36,067 nt of DNA from Caldalkalibacillus thermarum (lineage in GTDB: Bacteria; Bacillota; Bacilli; Caldalkalibacillales; Caldalkalibacillaceae), in assembly GCF_014644735.1 (NCBI RefSeq), contig NZ_BMKZ01000033.1, positions 1 to 36,067 on the forward strand, written 5' to 3'. The notes beneath the pieces are model-generated. The model worked only from the letters and a program-made list of their open reading frames with translations. It was not told the origin of the DNA and did no database searches. Positions 8,004 through 18,574 of this stretch are shown one piece after another. The position numbers and the translations under genes were made by a program. Numbering within the stretch: the first letter of the stretch is position 1; every line of letters starts with the position of its first letter.

Positions 8004-9089
8004 TTAAAAGCTAGCAGCATTCACTTCATCCGGCCGGGAAACAGGTTCGGAGAGACCAGCCGCTTTGGCGCTCCCTTCCACTAACAGCTTGACCTGTTTA
8101 ACGGGTTCCAATTCAGTTACCGAGAGAACGATCGCGTTTATTATCTCACTTGAAACGGCATCTTCTTTATCTGCTTCATTGATCAAGTTTTGACTGAAGT
8201 TGAGCACAGCGGTATCTTTCTCCAAAGACGCTTCAAGCAGCTTAATCTCATTGGAGAGCAGGGAATACAAACCGGATCCGGACAAGGGGCCTGAAATGAG
8301 CTCCTCAATTGTCGCCTTTAACAAATTATCCGTTTGGGGGATCACCCTGGATACAGGTACATAATAATCAAAGTTGCCGCTTGGACTCTGCCCTCTGAAG
8401 TACAGGGTGACAACAGAATTGTTGCCAATTTGCGTCCCTTCAGCCACCTCAAGATTGATCCCGTCTTTGCGGGAAAGGGGCTGATTGATCGGCGTGCCAT
8501 TGACTGGCATTGTATCTTGATAGTAGCCATTGATCATAATTTTCACTTTTTCAATATTGTCAAATTCCGTTAAGGTGTAGGTGATCGCCTCTAATATCCC
8601 CTTTTCGTCTTCAGGATTGTAATTTTTAAACTCGGCTGAAAAGTCCACGATAGCGGTTTTTTCATCACTGTCAATTTTGACTGTCATCTCAGTCCCGGGC
8701 GGCAAGACGGCTCGCATGCCATCTGGAAGCTGCTCTGTTACCGGTCCGTCAACGACCAGGTATTCCAAAGCTTGCTTGGCGACTCCCTCTGTCTGGGGCA
8801 CTTTGACGGTTAACGGAACGACCCGGCCTTCATGATCAAAGACAAAAATGGTGCGCTCCGTTGTCCCGGCTGCTTCAGCTGTTCCTTCTTCTTGTTCTGC
8901 GGCGCCTTCTTCAGACTCCTCCTCCTTCAGATCAAACTCAATCTCATCACTTTCATTGAAATAGTCTTCCTGAGGCGGGTCAATCGGTGTTGAACCCGTA
9001 TCCCGGCTTGGGCCAAAGATGCAACCTGATAAGTAAACGGCGGCTAGGACCAAGACGGAAAGCAGCAGGGCCACCTTATATCTTCCCAT
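8004..9089 (-). CDS. gerM: Spore germination/sporulation lipoprotein GerM
   Basis: The 361-residue product starts with a lipoprotein signal peptide: MGRYKVALLLSVLVLAAVY followed by the lipobox LSGC, Cys at 23. An acidic Glu-rich linker (about 40-75) leads into two GerMN domains, about 85-210 and 220-345. Each contains the pattern of a strand, then ALEYL or IEELI-type helices, then a VKLLVEG-type strand. GerM is needed for normal sporulation and germination in B. subtilis and is attached outside the membrane. The Shine-Dalgarno GGGAGGG precedes the ATG. A promoter is at 9144-9173. The murI-gerM-rph order is the same as in B. subtilis. Confidence 0.93.
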   Translation of the reverse strand: MGRYKVALLLSVLVLAAVYLSGCIFGPSRDTGSTPIDPPQEDYFNESDEIEFDLKEEESEEGAAEQEEGTAEAAGTTERTIFVFDHEGRVVPLTVKVPQTEGVAKQALEYLVVDGPVTEQLPDGMRAVLPPGTEMTVKIDSDEKTAIVDFSAEFKNYNPEDEKGILEAITYTLTEFDNIEKVKIMINGYYQDTMPVNGTPINQPLSRKDGINLEVAEGTQIGNNSVVTLYFRGQSPSGNFDYYVPVSRVIPQTDNLLKATIEELISGPLSGSGLYSLLSNEIKLLEASLEKDTAVLNFSQNLINEADKEDAVSSEIINAIVLSVTELEPVKQVKLLVEGSAKAAGLSEPVSRPDEVNAASF

Positions 9090-9143
9090 GTCAATTCCCT
9101 CCCACGGCTAGGTTTGTACTATATTTACGAGCTCTGGAACTAA

Positions 9144-9173
9144 TATATAACCGATTGTCCCCCTGTATGACAA
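9144..9173 (-). promoter_or_regulatory. Candidate promoter of gerM
   Basis: On the minus strand TTGTCA (9168-9173) and TATATA (9144-9149) are 18 bases apart; a 17-base reading with TTATAT is equally possible. It lies about 55 bases upstream of the gerM start. A sporulation sigma factor cannot be excluded. Confidence 0.5.
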
Positions 9174-9268
9174 AAAAATAAAAGCACCGGACAAAAGCGC
9201 CGCTGCTTTCAGGGATAACCCTTGCCAGGTCAGAACAAAGAAGGTGGATTTTCTCTAAAAAATGCATA

Positions 9269-9296
9269 AGGCGGCTGTCTCTTTTGACAGCCACCT
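9269..9296 (-). terminator. Terminator-like hairpin after glutamate racemase gene
   Basis: Arms 9269-9279 and 9286-9296 form an 11-bp stem with one G-U pair and a 6-base loop. On the minus strand the following bases are TATGCATTTTTT, so the U-run is displaced by six bases. It lies 57 bases past the racemase stop. Confidence 0.55.
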
Positions 9297-9352
9297 GGGA
9301 CAGTTTGACTGTATTCATTCTCTTGTCTTCACTCGCTGCGCCATGCGGAGTG

Positions 9353-10159
9353 CTAGACCTGTTTGGCCAAAGAAACTTGGCTGACGTTGACAGGCATGTC
9401 AAGCCAAGCTTCAGCAATGCGCTTAAATTGCTCTGCATCGCCACTGGTAAAAAACAGATGCTCCGGCCGTTCAAACTTTTGGGAAAGCATGTTTTTATGA
9501 AACAGCAAGGTGCTGACTTCCCGGGCGGTTTCGTCAGCCGAACTGATCAACTTTACATCTTCTCCCATCACATCCTGGATCACCGGAGCTAAAATGGGGT
9601 AGTGGGTGCAGCCCAAGACCAATGTATCCAAATTCTCATCCAAAAGAGGCAGGAGTGACCTGCGGACTATCTCATAGGCTTTGCCGGTTTGATATTCCCC
9701 TTGTTCCACAAGTGGGACAAAATCAGGGCAAGCCAAGCTTTTGACATACAAATGGGGATGAATCTGTTTCAGCGCCTTTTCATATAGCCCGCTGGCAATG
9801 GTTCCCTGAGTGCCGATCACACCTATGCGCCCAAGCACAGTCGCTTTAATGGCTGCCCTGACGCCGGGGTGAATCACACCTACGACCGGCTTGTCATTGA
9901 TTTGCTGCAATTCTTCCAGAATAACGGCAGTAGCCGTGTTACAGGCAATCACAATCATCTTGGGCTCAAACTGATCAAGAAAGTCTAACATTTGATAAGA
10001 AAAACGTCTCACTTCCTCTTGTGGACGGGGACCGTACGGACAACGGGCCGTATCCCCAAAATAAACAATCTCCTCCCGGGGCAGCTGCCGGAGCAGCTCT
10101 TGAACCACAGTCAAACCACCAACGCCTGAATCAATCACCGCTATAGGCTTATTCAACAC
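9353..10159 (-). CDS. racE: Glutamate racemase
   Basis: This enzyme makes D-glutamate for peptidoglycan. The frame shows AVIDSGVGGLTV, FGDTARCPYGP, ACNTATA with the first catalytic Cys, and LGCTHYPIL with the second. It belongs to the two-cysteine cofactor-independent racemase family; the length of about 268 residues is normal. I choose the GTG at 10159, because AAGGAAG sits five bases upstream. A TTG at 10156 is nearly as good, and an ATG at 10204 exists but would add 15 unconserved residues. The gene follows a MarR gene by about 75 bases, as ysmB-racE in B. subtilis. Confidence 0.93.
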   Translation of the reverse strand: MLNKPIAVIDSGVGGLTVVQELLRQLPREEIVYFGDTARCPYGPRPQEEVRRFSYQMLDFLDQFEPKMIVIACNTATAVILEELQQINDKPVVGVIHPGVRAAIKATVLGRIGVIGTQGTIASGLYEKALKQIHPHLYVKSLACPDFVPLVEQGEYQTGKAYEIVRRSLLPLLDENLDTLVLGCTHYPILAPVIQDVMGEDVKLISSADETAREVSTLLFHKNMLSQKFERPEHLFFTSGDAEQFKRIAEAWLDMPVNVSQVSLAKQV

Positions 10160-10233
10160 AATCGCTTCCTTTTCCCAGATGTTTCGTTGTTGACGCACCC
10201 GCATCTCATTTAAGAAGCTAGTAGGGAGGGAAG

Positions 10234-10698
10234 CTATACGTTTTCCCTTTCCTGCTTCATTTCATTGTGTAACAATTCCAGGGAACGGGCCAACTCGGCC
10301 ACTTGCTCCTGGGAAAAATTACTAAGGATAGAGGCTAAATACTCCCGCCGTGCTTTGAGCACGTCCAGAATAATGTTTTTTCCTTTCTCCTTGAGATGAA
10401 TCCGCACCACACGCCGGTCATTGGTGTCGCGCACTCGCTCTACTAGGCCATTGCTTTCCATCCGGTCCACGAGATCTGTCGTTGTACTGCAGGCCAGATA
10501 CATTTTATTTGACAATTCACCAATCGTCATATCTCCCTCTTCATTCAGCCACTGCAAAGCCACAAACTGGGGAGGCGTGATTGGAAAGTCTGCTAAAATT
10601 TCCCTTCCTTTTTGCTTAATAATGGAGCTGATATAACGCAGTTCACGTTCAATTTCAAAGACTTGTTCTTCTGTGTATGGAGTCGTCTTCTTTTCCAC
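10234..10698 (-). CDS. MarR-family transcriptional regulator (YsmB-like)
   Basis: This 154-residue winged-helix regulator has the MarR fold. The DNA-binding region runs from about residue 55 (MTIGELSNKMYLACSTTTDLVDRMESNGLV) into the wing ERVRDTNDRRVVRIHLKEKG. The N- and C-terminal helices should form the dimer interface. It starts at GTG with GGAGG upstream. In B. subtilis the gene before racE is the MarR-type ysmB, so this is probably its orthologue; its ligand and targets are not evident. An extended -10 (TGTTATAAT, 10732-10740) lies 34 bases upstream. Confidence 0.9.
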   Translation of the reverse strand: MEKKTTPYTEEQVFEIERELRYISSIIKQKGREILADFPITPPQFVALQWLNEEGDMTIGELSNKMYLACSTTTDLVDRMESNGLVERVRDTNDRRVVRIHLKEKGKNIILDVLKARREYLASILSNFSQEQVAELARSLELLHNEMKQERENV

Positions 10699-10731
10699 CG
10701 TCGTCCTCCACCTTCATGATAAACTATGATT

Positions 10732-10740
10732 ATTATAACA
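10732..10740 (-). promoter_or_regulatory. Extended -10 element upstream of the MarR gene
   Basis: On the minus strand TGTTATAAT reads as an extended -10. The -35 is weak (TGCAAC-like at 15 bases). ATCAT half-sites are repeated just downstream (ATCATAGTTTATCAT), which could serve autoregulation. This is inference only. Confidence 0.45.
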
Positions 10741-10835
10741 GAGAACAAGCCTGTTGCAGAAGACCAGAGGGTGAAAAGTCTCAGAACGGTGCAAACACAC
10801 GCTCTTTTCCCTGTGTGAACATTGATCTGGCAGGC

Positions 10836-11108
10836 CTAGTTGTGGGAGGGACGACGCTTCACAATCTGGGCTACGCGCACAATTTCTTGTAAAATATTAG
10901 CCTCAGACTGAATGTTAAAAAATTCTGCTTTCACATACGCACATCCTTGTTTGCGAGTAAGATTCACGTAGCGCGGCGGGAGGGTATTCAAAGCCAGAGC
11001 CAGTACGTCTGCCCGGCAAACCTCACACGAACAAGGCATGTTCAAACTGTCCCAATGCTCAAAAACTAAGTCCTTAACCAGCTCTTCCATCATGTTTTTG
11101 ACTTGCAT
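10836..11108 (-). CDS. ComFB-like late-competence family protein
   Basis: The small 90-residue protein resembles ComFB. It has the N-terminal MEELVKDLV helix, a CSCEVCRADVLALALNTLPPRYV segment containing a CxCxxC cluster (about residues 26-31), and a VYVKAE-like strand (AYVKAEF). In B. subtilis comFB lies between comFA and comFC; here it stands alone between metY and the MarR gene. The function of the family is poorly known and the cysteines could bind a metal. The Shine-Dalgarno (AAAGGGG) is 13 bases from the ATG, which is long. A sigma-K-like motif is present at 11130-11159. Confidence 0.85.
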   Translation of the reverse strand: MQVKNMMEELVKDLVFEHWDSLNMPCSCEVCRADVLALALNTLPPRYVNLTRKQGCAYVKAEFFNIQSEANILQEIVRVAQIVKRRPSHN

Positions 11109-11129
11109 GCGCCATGATGCCCCTTTTTT

Positions 11130-11157
11130 TACTTTATGACTGAACCAAGAAGATGTG

Positions 11158-11159
<2 letters not shown>
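11130..11159 (-). promoter_or_regulatory. Possible sigma-K promoter of the ComFB-like gene
   Basis: On the minus strand CATAAAGTA (11130-11138) fits CATAnnnTA. AACA (11156-11159) fits the degenerate -35 mACm at 17 bases. The -35 is short and common, and the predicted transcript would begin very near the ribosome binding site, so this is weak. Confidence 0.3.
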
Positions 11160-12540
<1,381 letters not shown>

Positions 12541-12596
12541 TTAGACAGGTTGGCCTGTCACAGCGGACAGTCCTGGGCAATCACTAGTCCTGGCCA

Positions 12597-13502
12597 TCAA
12601 TGCTTCAGTTTGGGATCAAGGGCATCCCGCAAACCGTCCCCGATTAAATTAAAGCCTAACACCAAAAGCATAATGGACAACCCAGGGGCCAGCACCGTCC
12701 ATGGAGCCGATTGAATAAAAGCGCGGGAGTCAGACAGCATTTTTCCCCATTCAGGTGTGGGAGCTGCCGCACCTAGACCCAAAAAACCAAGGGCAGCCGC
12801 TTCCAAGATGGCTGTGCCAAACCCCAGCGAGGCTTGGACAATAATGGGAGCCAGGCTGTTGGGCAATATATGCTGAACAATAATCTGGCTGTTTCTCATG
12901 CCCTGGGCTTTAGCCGCCATGACAAACTCTTCCTCTTTCAGGCTGAGCACTTTGGAGCGCACCAAACGGCCGAAGATGGGAATATTAACAATAGCAATAG
13001 CAATGAGGGCATTTTCCAAAGATGGACCCAGGATGGCCACAATGGCGATGGCCAACAAAATGGCTGGAAAAGCCAGCATAATATCAAAGAGGCGGGAGAT
13101 GAGCATGTCCACCCAGCCACCATAGTAGCCTGCCAGCATTCCTAGCAATGTTCCAAAAACCAAAGCGCCCGTGACGGCAAAAAAGCCGACCTGCAAGGAG
13201 ATGCGGGCCCCGTACACAATCCGGGTAAAGATATCCCGGCCAAAATCATCGGTGCCAAACCAATGTTCGCTTGATGGCGGCTGCAAACGGTTCATCATGT
13301 CCTGCTCATGGTACTCGTACGAGGTGATAAACGGAGCGGTTAAAGCTAGTAAAACAAAAAACAAAATAATGCCGGCCCCGACCATAGCCAACTTATTGCG
13401 CCTGAGTGACCTGAACACATCCCGCCAAGGGGAAGAGGCAGGCTGATCAATGGCCATCTGTTGGACCAGAGCTTGATTGGAATGGTCTGCTTTTGGTTCC
13501 AT
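12597..13502 (-). CDS. Peptide/nickel-type ABC transporter permease (OppC/DppC class)
   Basis: The product is about 301 residues and is an inner-membrane permease of the binding-protein-dependent transport family. An N-terminal OppC_N-type region is followed by one membrane span, a periplasm-side loop with WFGTDDFGRDIFTR, and five more spans. The EAA loop that contacts the ATPase is VMAAKAQGMRNSQIIVQHILPN (about 195-215). I prefer ATG 13502, nine bases after AGAGGTG; GTG 13514 is alternative. It follows oppB by about 15 bases and is the last gene of the transporter operon. The substrate (oligopeptide, dipeptide or nickel) cannot be told from sequence. Confidence 0.93.
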   Translation of the reverse strand: MEPKADHSNQALVQQMAIDQPASSPWRDVFRSLRRNKLAMVGAGIILFFVLLALTAPFITSYEYHEQDMMNRLQPPSSEHWFGTDDFGRDIFTRIVYGARISLQVGFFAVTGALVFGTLLGMLAGYYGGWVDMLISRLFDIMLAFPAILLAIAIVAILGPSLENALIAIAIVNIPIFGRLVRSKVLSLKEEEFVMAAKAQGMRNSQIIVQHILPNSLAPIIVQASLGFGTAILEAAALGFLGLGAAAPTPEWGKMLSDSRAFIQSAPWTVLAPGLSIMLLVLGFNLIGDGLRDALDPKLKH

Positions 13503-13517
13503 GACATGGGTCACCTC

Positions 13518-14522
13518 TCATCGGAAATTGATTCTGGGATCAAGCCAGGCGTATAGCAAATCAACCATTAAATTAATAAGCACAAAAATAAGGGCAATGA
13601 CCAAAATCCCCGATTGTATTACCGGGTAATCGCGGTTGGAAATCGCTTCGTACATGTACCAGCCCATGCCTGGAAAACTGAAGATGGTTTCGGTCAAAAT
13701 GGCGCCGCCTAATAATGTTCCCGTTTGCAAGCCCACCACCGTTAAAACTGGAATCATGGCGTTTTTCAAAGCGTGGCCATAAATGATAAAAAATTGATGA
13801 ACTCCTTTGGCCCGGGAAGTGCGGATATAATCCGAGCGCAGCACTTCCAGCATGCTGGAGCGGGTCATGCGGGCAATAATGGCCATGGGAATGGTGCCCA
13901 GCGCTACCCCGGGAAGGATTAAATGTTTAATGGTTGTCCAAAATTGATCCAGCCGTCCGCTTAATAAACTGTCGATCAGGTACAGGTGAGTGACCGTTTC
14001 TACCGGATCCCTGGGATTTTGGCGCCCGAAGGCGGGTAACCACTGTAATTCCTGGGCAAAAATCCACTGCTGCATCAAAGCCAGCCAAAACACCGGCATA
14101 GAAACGCCGATTAAGGCAATCAGCATGCTGGTATAATCAAACCAGGAATTTTGTTTCCAGGCACTAATAATGCCAGCATTAACACCAACAATGATGGCAA
14201 AGGCCATAGCGAAAAAGGTCAACTCAATGGTCGCCGCCAGAAAAGGAACAATTTCCTCGGCAATAGGCGTCCGTGTCCTGAGCGACGTGCCCAAATCACC
14301 TGATAACAAACCTTTGACATAGAGGCCATACTGCACCCAATACGGCTCATTCAATCCCAGCCGTTCCTCAAGTTCAGCAATCGCTTCCGGGGTGGCTTGT
14401 TCACCCAGAATCGTTTGAGCCGGATTGCCTGGGATAAGGTGCACAATGGAAAACGTAATGAGTGACATCCCAATCAAAACCGGAATGAGCATCAGCAGAC
14501 GTCGTATGATGTAAGCGAGCAT
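13518..14522 (-). CDS. Peptide/nickel-type ABC transporter permease (OppB/DppB class)
   Basis: This 334-residue permease has an N-terminal span (MLAYIIRRLLMLIPVLIGMS), a long extracytoplasmic loop containing NPAQTILGEQATPEAIAELE, GDLGTSLRTRTPIAEEI, and then five spans. The EAA loop reads YIRTSRAKGVHQFFIIYGHA, followed by LKNAMIPVLT. The pattern is standard for the OppB partner of the OppBC heterodimer. AGAGGTGG precedes the ATG. It lies downstream of the terminator at 14565-14597, so its expression should be lower than that of the binding protein. Confidence 0.93.
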   Translation of the reverse strand: MLAYIIRRLLMLIPVLIGMSLITFSIVHLIPGNPAQTILGEQATPEAIAELEERLGLNEPYWVQYGLYVKGLLSGDLGTSLRTRTPIAEEIVPFLAATIELTFFAMAFAIIVGVNAGIISAWKQNSWFDYTSMLIALIGVSMPVFWLALMQQWIFAQELQWLPAFGRQNPRDPVETVTHLYLIDSLLSGRLDQFWTTIKHLILPGVALGTIPMAIIARMTRSSMLEVLRSDYIRTSRAKGVHQFFIIYGHALKNAMIPVLTVVGLQTGTLLGGAILTETIFSFPGMGWYMYEAISNRDYPVIQSGILVIALIFVLINLMVDLLYAWLDPRINFR

Positions 14523-14564
14523 GATTCCACCTCTTCTGCCAGCAATTCTGGAAATATTGAGAAG

Positions 14565-14597
14565 AAAAAAAAGGGCAGTATGGAGGCCGTACTACCC
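14565..14597 (-). terminator. Intercistronic terminator/attenuator between SBP gene and oppB
   Basis: On the minus strand GGGTAGTA (14590-14597) pairs with TACTGCCC (14573-14580), with one G-U pair, followed by eight U (14565-14572). It stands 18 bases past the binding-protein stop and before the permease genes, a common way to make more binding protein than permease. Confidence 0.88.
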
Positions 14598-14615
14598 TCA
14601 GGGCTTTTTCATCCC

Positions 14616-16274
14616 TTATTCAAGCTCCACGTACATGAGAGATTCACTTGTTGAGGGATGCGGAACGTAATTTTTGACGTGGCTGCGTCCAGCAAGCACA
14701 GGTGTGTTATGCACCAGGGGAATCCAAGGTGCGTCTTCATGGATAATCTCCTGGGCTTTCCGGTATACGGCCGCCCTTTCATCCGGATCTAAAATGTTTT
14801 GGGCTTGAACCAGCAATTCATTAACCTCCGGATTATCATAGAAAGTCCGGTTGCCTCCCGGGATCGCATAGCCACTCAACAAGTTATACAGGAAATAGTC
14901 AGGATCCCCATTCACCCCGGACCAGCCCAGCATAAACACGTCCTGCTTCCCTTCCTGTGTTTCTTCCAGGTAGGTCGCCCATTCCTTGGTGACAATGTTG
15001 GCCGTCAATCCTACTTTACGGAAATCTTCCTGCAAAGCTTCCGCTGCTTTTTCAGGATCAGGCATATACGGACGGGCCACAGGCATGGTCCACAGGTCAA
15101 ATTCAAAGCCGTCAGGATAACCGGCCTCGGCCAGGAGCTGTTTGGCCAGCTCCGGATTATACTCATATTCCTCTATGCCGTCATGATAGCCAAGGTATCC
15201 AGGCGGCACAGGGTTTTTGGCCGGAATGGCCAGATTGTTGTATAGACCGGCAATCAGCGCCTCTTTGTTCACGGCATGATTAAGCGCCCGGCGCACCTTG
15301 GGATTATCAAAAGGCGGTTTTTGCACATTAAAACCTAAATAGCCCACATTATTGGGTGCCCGCTCAAACAATTGCAAATTGGGATCCGACTCCACTACAG
15401 GGACGTCATCGGGATTTAAACCGTCCATGATGTCAATTTCCCCGGCACGCAACGCGGTAAAGCGGGCTGAATTGTCCGGGATCACCTTAAAAATGATGCG
15501 ATCCAGTTTAGGCAGTCCTTCTTGCCAGTAGTCCGGATTCTTCTCCAATATGATCGTGTCATTTTTGCGCCACTCTTTAAACACAAAGGGACCGGTTCCC
15601 ACAGGATTCTCCGTAATTTGTGGACCGTATTCTTCAAAGCTGGCCGGGGAGGCGATCGCGAAGTAGTTAGCCCCCAGATTTTGGATAAAGGCTGCCATGG
15701 GTCGCTTTAATTTAAACTCAACAGTATAATCATCATGTTTGACAATTTCTTCGATCACATGGCCCTCATCCCCTTTAAACCCGCCGAATAAGGAGCCGTA
15801 AACCGAGTAGTCGAATCCTTCTTCAGCAAAGTGGTAAGGATGATCAGGATCAGACCAACGTTCAAAGTTAAAAATGACCGCATCGGCGTTAAAATCCGTC
15901 CCATCGTGGAACTTCACCCCTTGGCGCAGGTAAAAGGTATAACTGAGGCCGTCCTCAGAGATGTCCCAGTCATGGGCCAGCCCCGGTTTTACCTCGAAGG
16001 AATCAGGTTCAAACTCCACCAGGGTTTCAAAGATTTGCTTGGTGACCCGTGACGACTCCCCATCGGTGACACTGGCAAAATCAAGGCTGACCGAATCTCC
16101 CCCACGGGCGAAAATTAGGGTTTGCTCTCCCCGGGGTTCCTCTGCGGTTTCTTCCTGTTCATCTGCATCAGCACCGGGATCTGCCGGGGCTGACGTATCT
16201 TGGCCGCCACAAGCCGCCAAAACAAGTGCAAGTGAGAGCAGAAGCACAACAAAGTTAAAAAATTTTCTTGGCAT
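14616..16274 (-). CDS. Extracytoplasmic solute-binding lipoprotein of peptide-type ABC transporter (SBP family 5)
   Basis: The product is 552 residues, usual for OppA/DppA-class proteins. The signal peptide MPRKFFNFVVLLLSLALVLA ends in lipobox LAAC (Cys 22), followed by an acidic linker. The family 5 signature appears as LRQGVKFHDGTDFNADAVIFN, and later GTGPFVFKEW and RRALNHAVNKEAL. I choose ATG 16274, which has AAAGGGGGAAA upstream; the open frame runs 32 codons further without homology. It lies between oppF and oppB and carries its own terminator downstream. The ligand is unknown. Confidence 0.94.
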   Translation of the reverse strand: MPRKFFNFVVLLLSLALVLAACGGQDTSAPADPGADADEQEETAEEPRGEQTLIFARGGDSVSLDFASVTDGESSRVTKQIFETLVEFEPDSFEVKPGLAHDWDISEDGLSYTFYLRQGVKFHDGTDFNADAVIFNFERWSDPDHPYHFAEEGFDYSVYGSLFGGFKGDEGHVIEEIVKHDDYTVEFKLKRPMAAFIQNLGANYFAIASPASFEEYGPQITENPVGTGPFVFKEWRKNDTIILEKNPDYWQEGLPKLDRIIFKVIPDNSARFTALRAGEIDIMDGLNPDDVPVVESDPNLQLFERAPNNVGYLGFNVQKPPFDNPKVRRALNHAVNKEALIAGLYNNLAIPAKNPVPPGYLGYHDGIEEYEYNPELAKQLLAEAGYPDGFEFDLWTMPVARPYMPDPEKAAEALQEDFRKVGLTANIVTKEWATYLEETQEGKQDVFMLGWSGVNGDPDYFLYNLLSGYAIPGGNRTFYDNPEVNELLVQAQNILDPDERAAVYRKAQEIIHEDAPWIPLVHNTPVLAGRSHVKNYVPHPSTSESLMYVELE

Positions 16275-16311
16275 GCTGTTTCCCCCTTTATATGTAGAAC
16301 TTTTTATATCA

Positions 16312-17298
16312 TCACGTGGCTTGGTGTGTCTCCGGATAGAGGTGACAAGCCACGAAATGACCGTTGCCATCGTTTAAAAGTGACGGACGCTGTTCCTTGC
16401 AAATCTCCATCGCCTGCGGGCAGCGGGTGTGGAAGGCGCAACCGCTTGGCGGATTAGCCGGACTGGGGACATCCCCCTTTAAAATAATCCGTTCTTGTTT
16501 ATAGTCCGGGTCCACCACAGGCACAGCTGAAAGCAAAGCCTGGGTATAAGGGTGTTTGGGATTGTCATACAAAGCATCAGTTGGAGCCAGTTCAACCAGG
16601 CGTCCCAGATACATGACTCCTACGCGGTCAGAAATGTGCCGCACCACACTCAAGTCATGGGAAATAAAGATATAAGTCAGATCAAATTTTTGTTGCAAAT
16701 CTTTTAACAAATTAAGCACCTGGGCCTGGATGGACACATCCAGCGCCGAGACTGGTTCATCCGCTATAATCAGCTTGGGGTTGATCGCCAGGGCACGGGC
16801 AATGCCGATCCGCTGTCTCTGTCCCCCGCTAAACTGATGGGGATAACGCTTGGCATGGTAACTGGAAAGCCCCACAACTTCTAAAAGTTCATAAACCCGC
16901 TCCCGCTGTTCTTTGCGGGTGCCAATTCCATGCACCCTGAGCGGTGCGCTGATAATTTTCTCCACGGTATGACGCGGATCAAGGGAGGCATACGGGTCTT
17001 GGAACACCATCTGCATATCCCGCCTCACCCGCCGCATCTCTTTGAAACTTAGTTTGGTTATGTCATGATTGGCAAATATAATCTGGCCGCTTGTCGGTTC
17101 AATCAGGCGTAAAATGACCCGGCCTGTGGTCGACTTTCCGCAACCGCTCTCCCCGACCAGGCTTAACACTTCCCCTTTGTATACCGTAAACGACACATCA
17201 TCAACGGCTTTCACTTCCCCGATCTTACGTCCGAAAATTCCCCCTGTGATGTCAAAATACTTTTTGAGATGGCGCACCTCCAGCAAGGTTTCAGCCAA
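16312..17298 (-). CDS. ABC transporter ATP-binding protein (OppF/DppF class)
   Basis: This 328-residue ATPase has Walker [12 protein letters not shown], signature [15 protein letters not shown], Walker B LIIADEP and the switch His in ISHDLSVV. The C-terminal oligopeptide/dipeptide extension with [14 protein letters not shown] is present, which marks Opp/Dpp ATPases. The start is TTG at 17298 after GAAGGAGGGG, and the gene overlaps the end of oppD by 8 bases, which implies translational coupling. It pairs with OppD to power the OppBC permease. Confidence 0.94.
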   Translation of the reverse strand: MAETLLEVRHLKKYFDITGGIFGRKIGEVKAVDDVSFTVYKGEVLSLVGESGCGKSTTGRVILRLIEPTSGQIIFANHDITKLSFKEMRRVRRDMQMVFQDPYASLDPRHTVEKIISAPLRVHGIGTRKEQRERVYELLEVVGLSSYHAKRYPHQFSGGQRQRIGIARALAINPKLIIADEPVSALDVSIQAQVLNLLKDLQQKFDLTYIFISHDLSVVRHISDRVGVMYLGRLVELAPTDALYDNPKHPYTQALLSAVPVVDPDYKQERIILKGDVPSPANPPSGCAFHTRCPQAMEICKEQRPSLLNDGNGHFVACHLYPETHQAT

Positions 17299-18283
17299 CT
17301 TGTGCCCCTCCTTCCCGTTCGTACAATAAACACCGGCAACGGTGTCCAGGGCTCATCTCTAACAGTTCTGGATCTTGTAGATAACAAGCGTCAAAAACAA
17401 ATTCACAGCGGGGGGCAAAGCGGCATCCTTGCTTGATGGTGCCCGGTTTGGGAACCTGACCGGGGATAGAATACAGACGCTCTGCCTTTTGGTGCAACTT
17501 GGGCAAAGACTTGATCAGTCCTTGTGTATAGGGATGTTTGGGATTTTTTAATATAGTTCGCACATCCCCTTCTTCAATGATTTGCCCACTGTACATGACA
17601 ATGACCCGGTCACAAATATCTGCCACAACACCCAAATCATGAGTAATCAGCATAATCGCTGTCCCTTTTTCCTTATTTAGTGTTTTCATAAGATCCAAGA
17701 TCTGGGCTTGAATGGTCACATCCAGGGCAGTGGTAGGTTCATCAGCGATGAGCAGGAGCGGCTCACAGGACATGGCCATGGCAATCATCACCCGCTGCCG
17801 CATCCCCCCTGACAGTTGGTGGGGGTAGGCATCCACAATTTGCTCCGGCCGGGGGATACCCACGCTCCTAATCATGTCTATAGCCATTTCCCTGGCCTTT
17901 TGTTTGCTTACTTTTTTATGTATCCTGATCGCCTCGCTCACCTGGCGGCCAATCGTAAACACAGGATTCAGCGACGTCATTGGTTCCTGAAAGATCATGG
18001 CGATATCATTGCCCCGTATGGACCGCATGCGCTTCTCTTTGACCTTGACCAAGTCCTCGTTGTTAAACAGGATTTCACCGCCCACAATTTTCCCGGGAGG
18101 ATCGGGCACGAGCCTCATAATGGACAACGAGGTGACACTTTTGCCGCAGCCAGACTCTCCCACGATCCCTAAAACTTCCCCTTTGTTTATATGGAAACTG
18201 ACGTTGTCTACGGCAGGAATTTCTCCATCATCCGTATAAAAATGGGTTCGCAGATTTTTTACTTCCAAGATGGGCTGTGTCAC
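17291..18283 (-). CDS. ABC transporter ATP-binding protein (OppD/DppD class)
   Basis: This 330-residue ATPase is the first gene of the transporter operon. Walker A is [11 protein letters not shown], the signature is [15 protein letters not shown], Walker B is LLIADEP, and the switch is ITHDLGVV. The C-terminal [15 protein letters not shown] motif is the Opp/Dpp extension. The start is GTG with GGAAGGAGG upstream. The promoter region is a markedly AT-rich stretch (about 18380-18475) with a candidate promoter at 18356-18383. AT-rich tracts like this can bind CodY or act as UP elements, but no motif was confirmed. Confidence 0.94.
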   Translation of the reverse strand: MTQPILEVKNLRTHFYTDDGEIPAVDNVSFHINKGEVLGIVGESGCGKSVTSLSIMRLVPDPPGKIVGGEILFNNEDLVKVKEKRMRSIRGNDIAMIFQEPMTSLNPVFTIGRQVSEAIRIHKKVSKQKAREMAIDMIRSVGIPRPEQIVDAYPHQLSGGMRQRVMIAMAMSCEPLLLIADEPTTALDVTIQAQILDLMKTLNKEKGTAIMLITHDLGVVADICDRVIVMYSGQIIEEGDVRTILKNPKHPYTQGLIKSLPKLHQKAERLYSIPGQVPKPGTIKQGCRFAPRCEFVFDACYLQDPELLEMSPGHRCRCLLYEREGGAQVG

Positions 18284-18355
18284 GTGCTTCCTCCTTCCTG
18301 CGCTTCACCATGCTTATTCAACTATCCATACATTGTCCAGATAAGGCGGACTGTT

Positions 18356-18383
18356 ACTATATATACGACATAAGGCCTAGCAA
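18356..18383 (-). promoter_or_regulatory. Candidate promoter of the Opp-type operon
   Basis: On the minus strand TTGCTA (18378-18383) and TATAGT (18356-18361) are 16 bases apart. About 90 bases of very AT-rich DNA lie immediately upstream, consistent with an UP-element-like region. Confidence 0.45.
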
Positions 18384-18474
18384 ATCCTCTTTTTTTTATA
18401 AAAAATTTAATGTTTTTTATTAAACATGTAATTTTAGGAATTTAAATTAATAAATAAAAATCAGTAATTGAATA

Positions 18475-18495
18475 ACCCCGCCATATGGACGGGGT
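18475..18495 (-). terminator. Terminator-like hairpin after the SDR gene
   Basis: On the minus strand ACCCCG plus CC pairs with GG plus CGGGGT across one bulged base and an ATAT loop. It is followed by TTATTCAATT, which is U-rich but not a clean U-run. It lies 79 bases past the SDR stop and separates the CaiB-thiolase-SDR operon from the transporter operon. Confidence 0.6.
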
Positions 18496-18574
18496 CTTCT
18501 TAATACCGGTCTCACTTTACGACGGTAATCTCACCCAGGGGCAGCAAACAGACGCGGAGGTTGTTCCGAGACAT

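Noticed and set aside
10796-10817. Terminator after the ComFB-like gene (CACAC/GTGTG stem)
   Set aside because: The stem is only five pairs with a 12-base loop and the tail has just three U.
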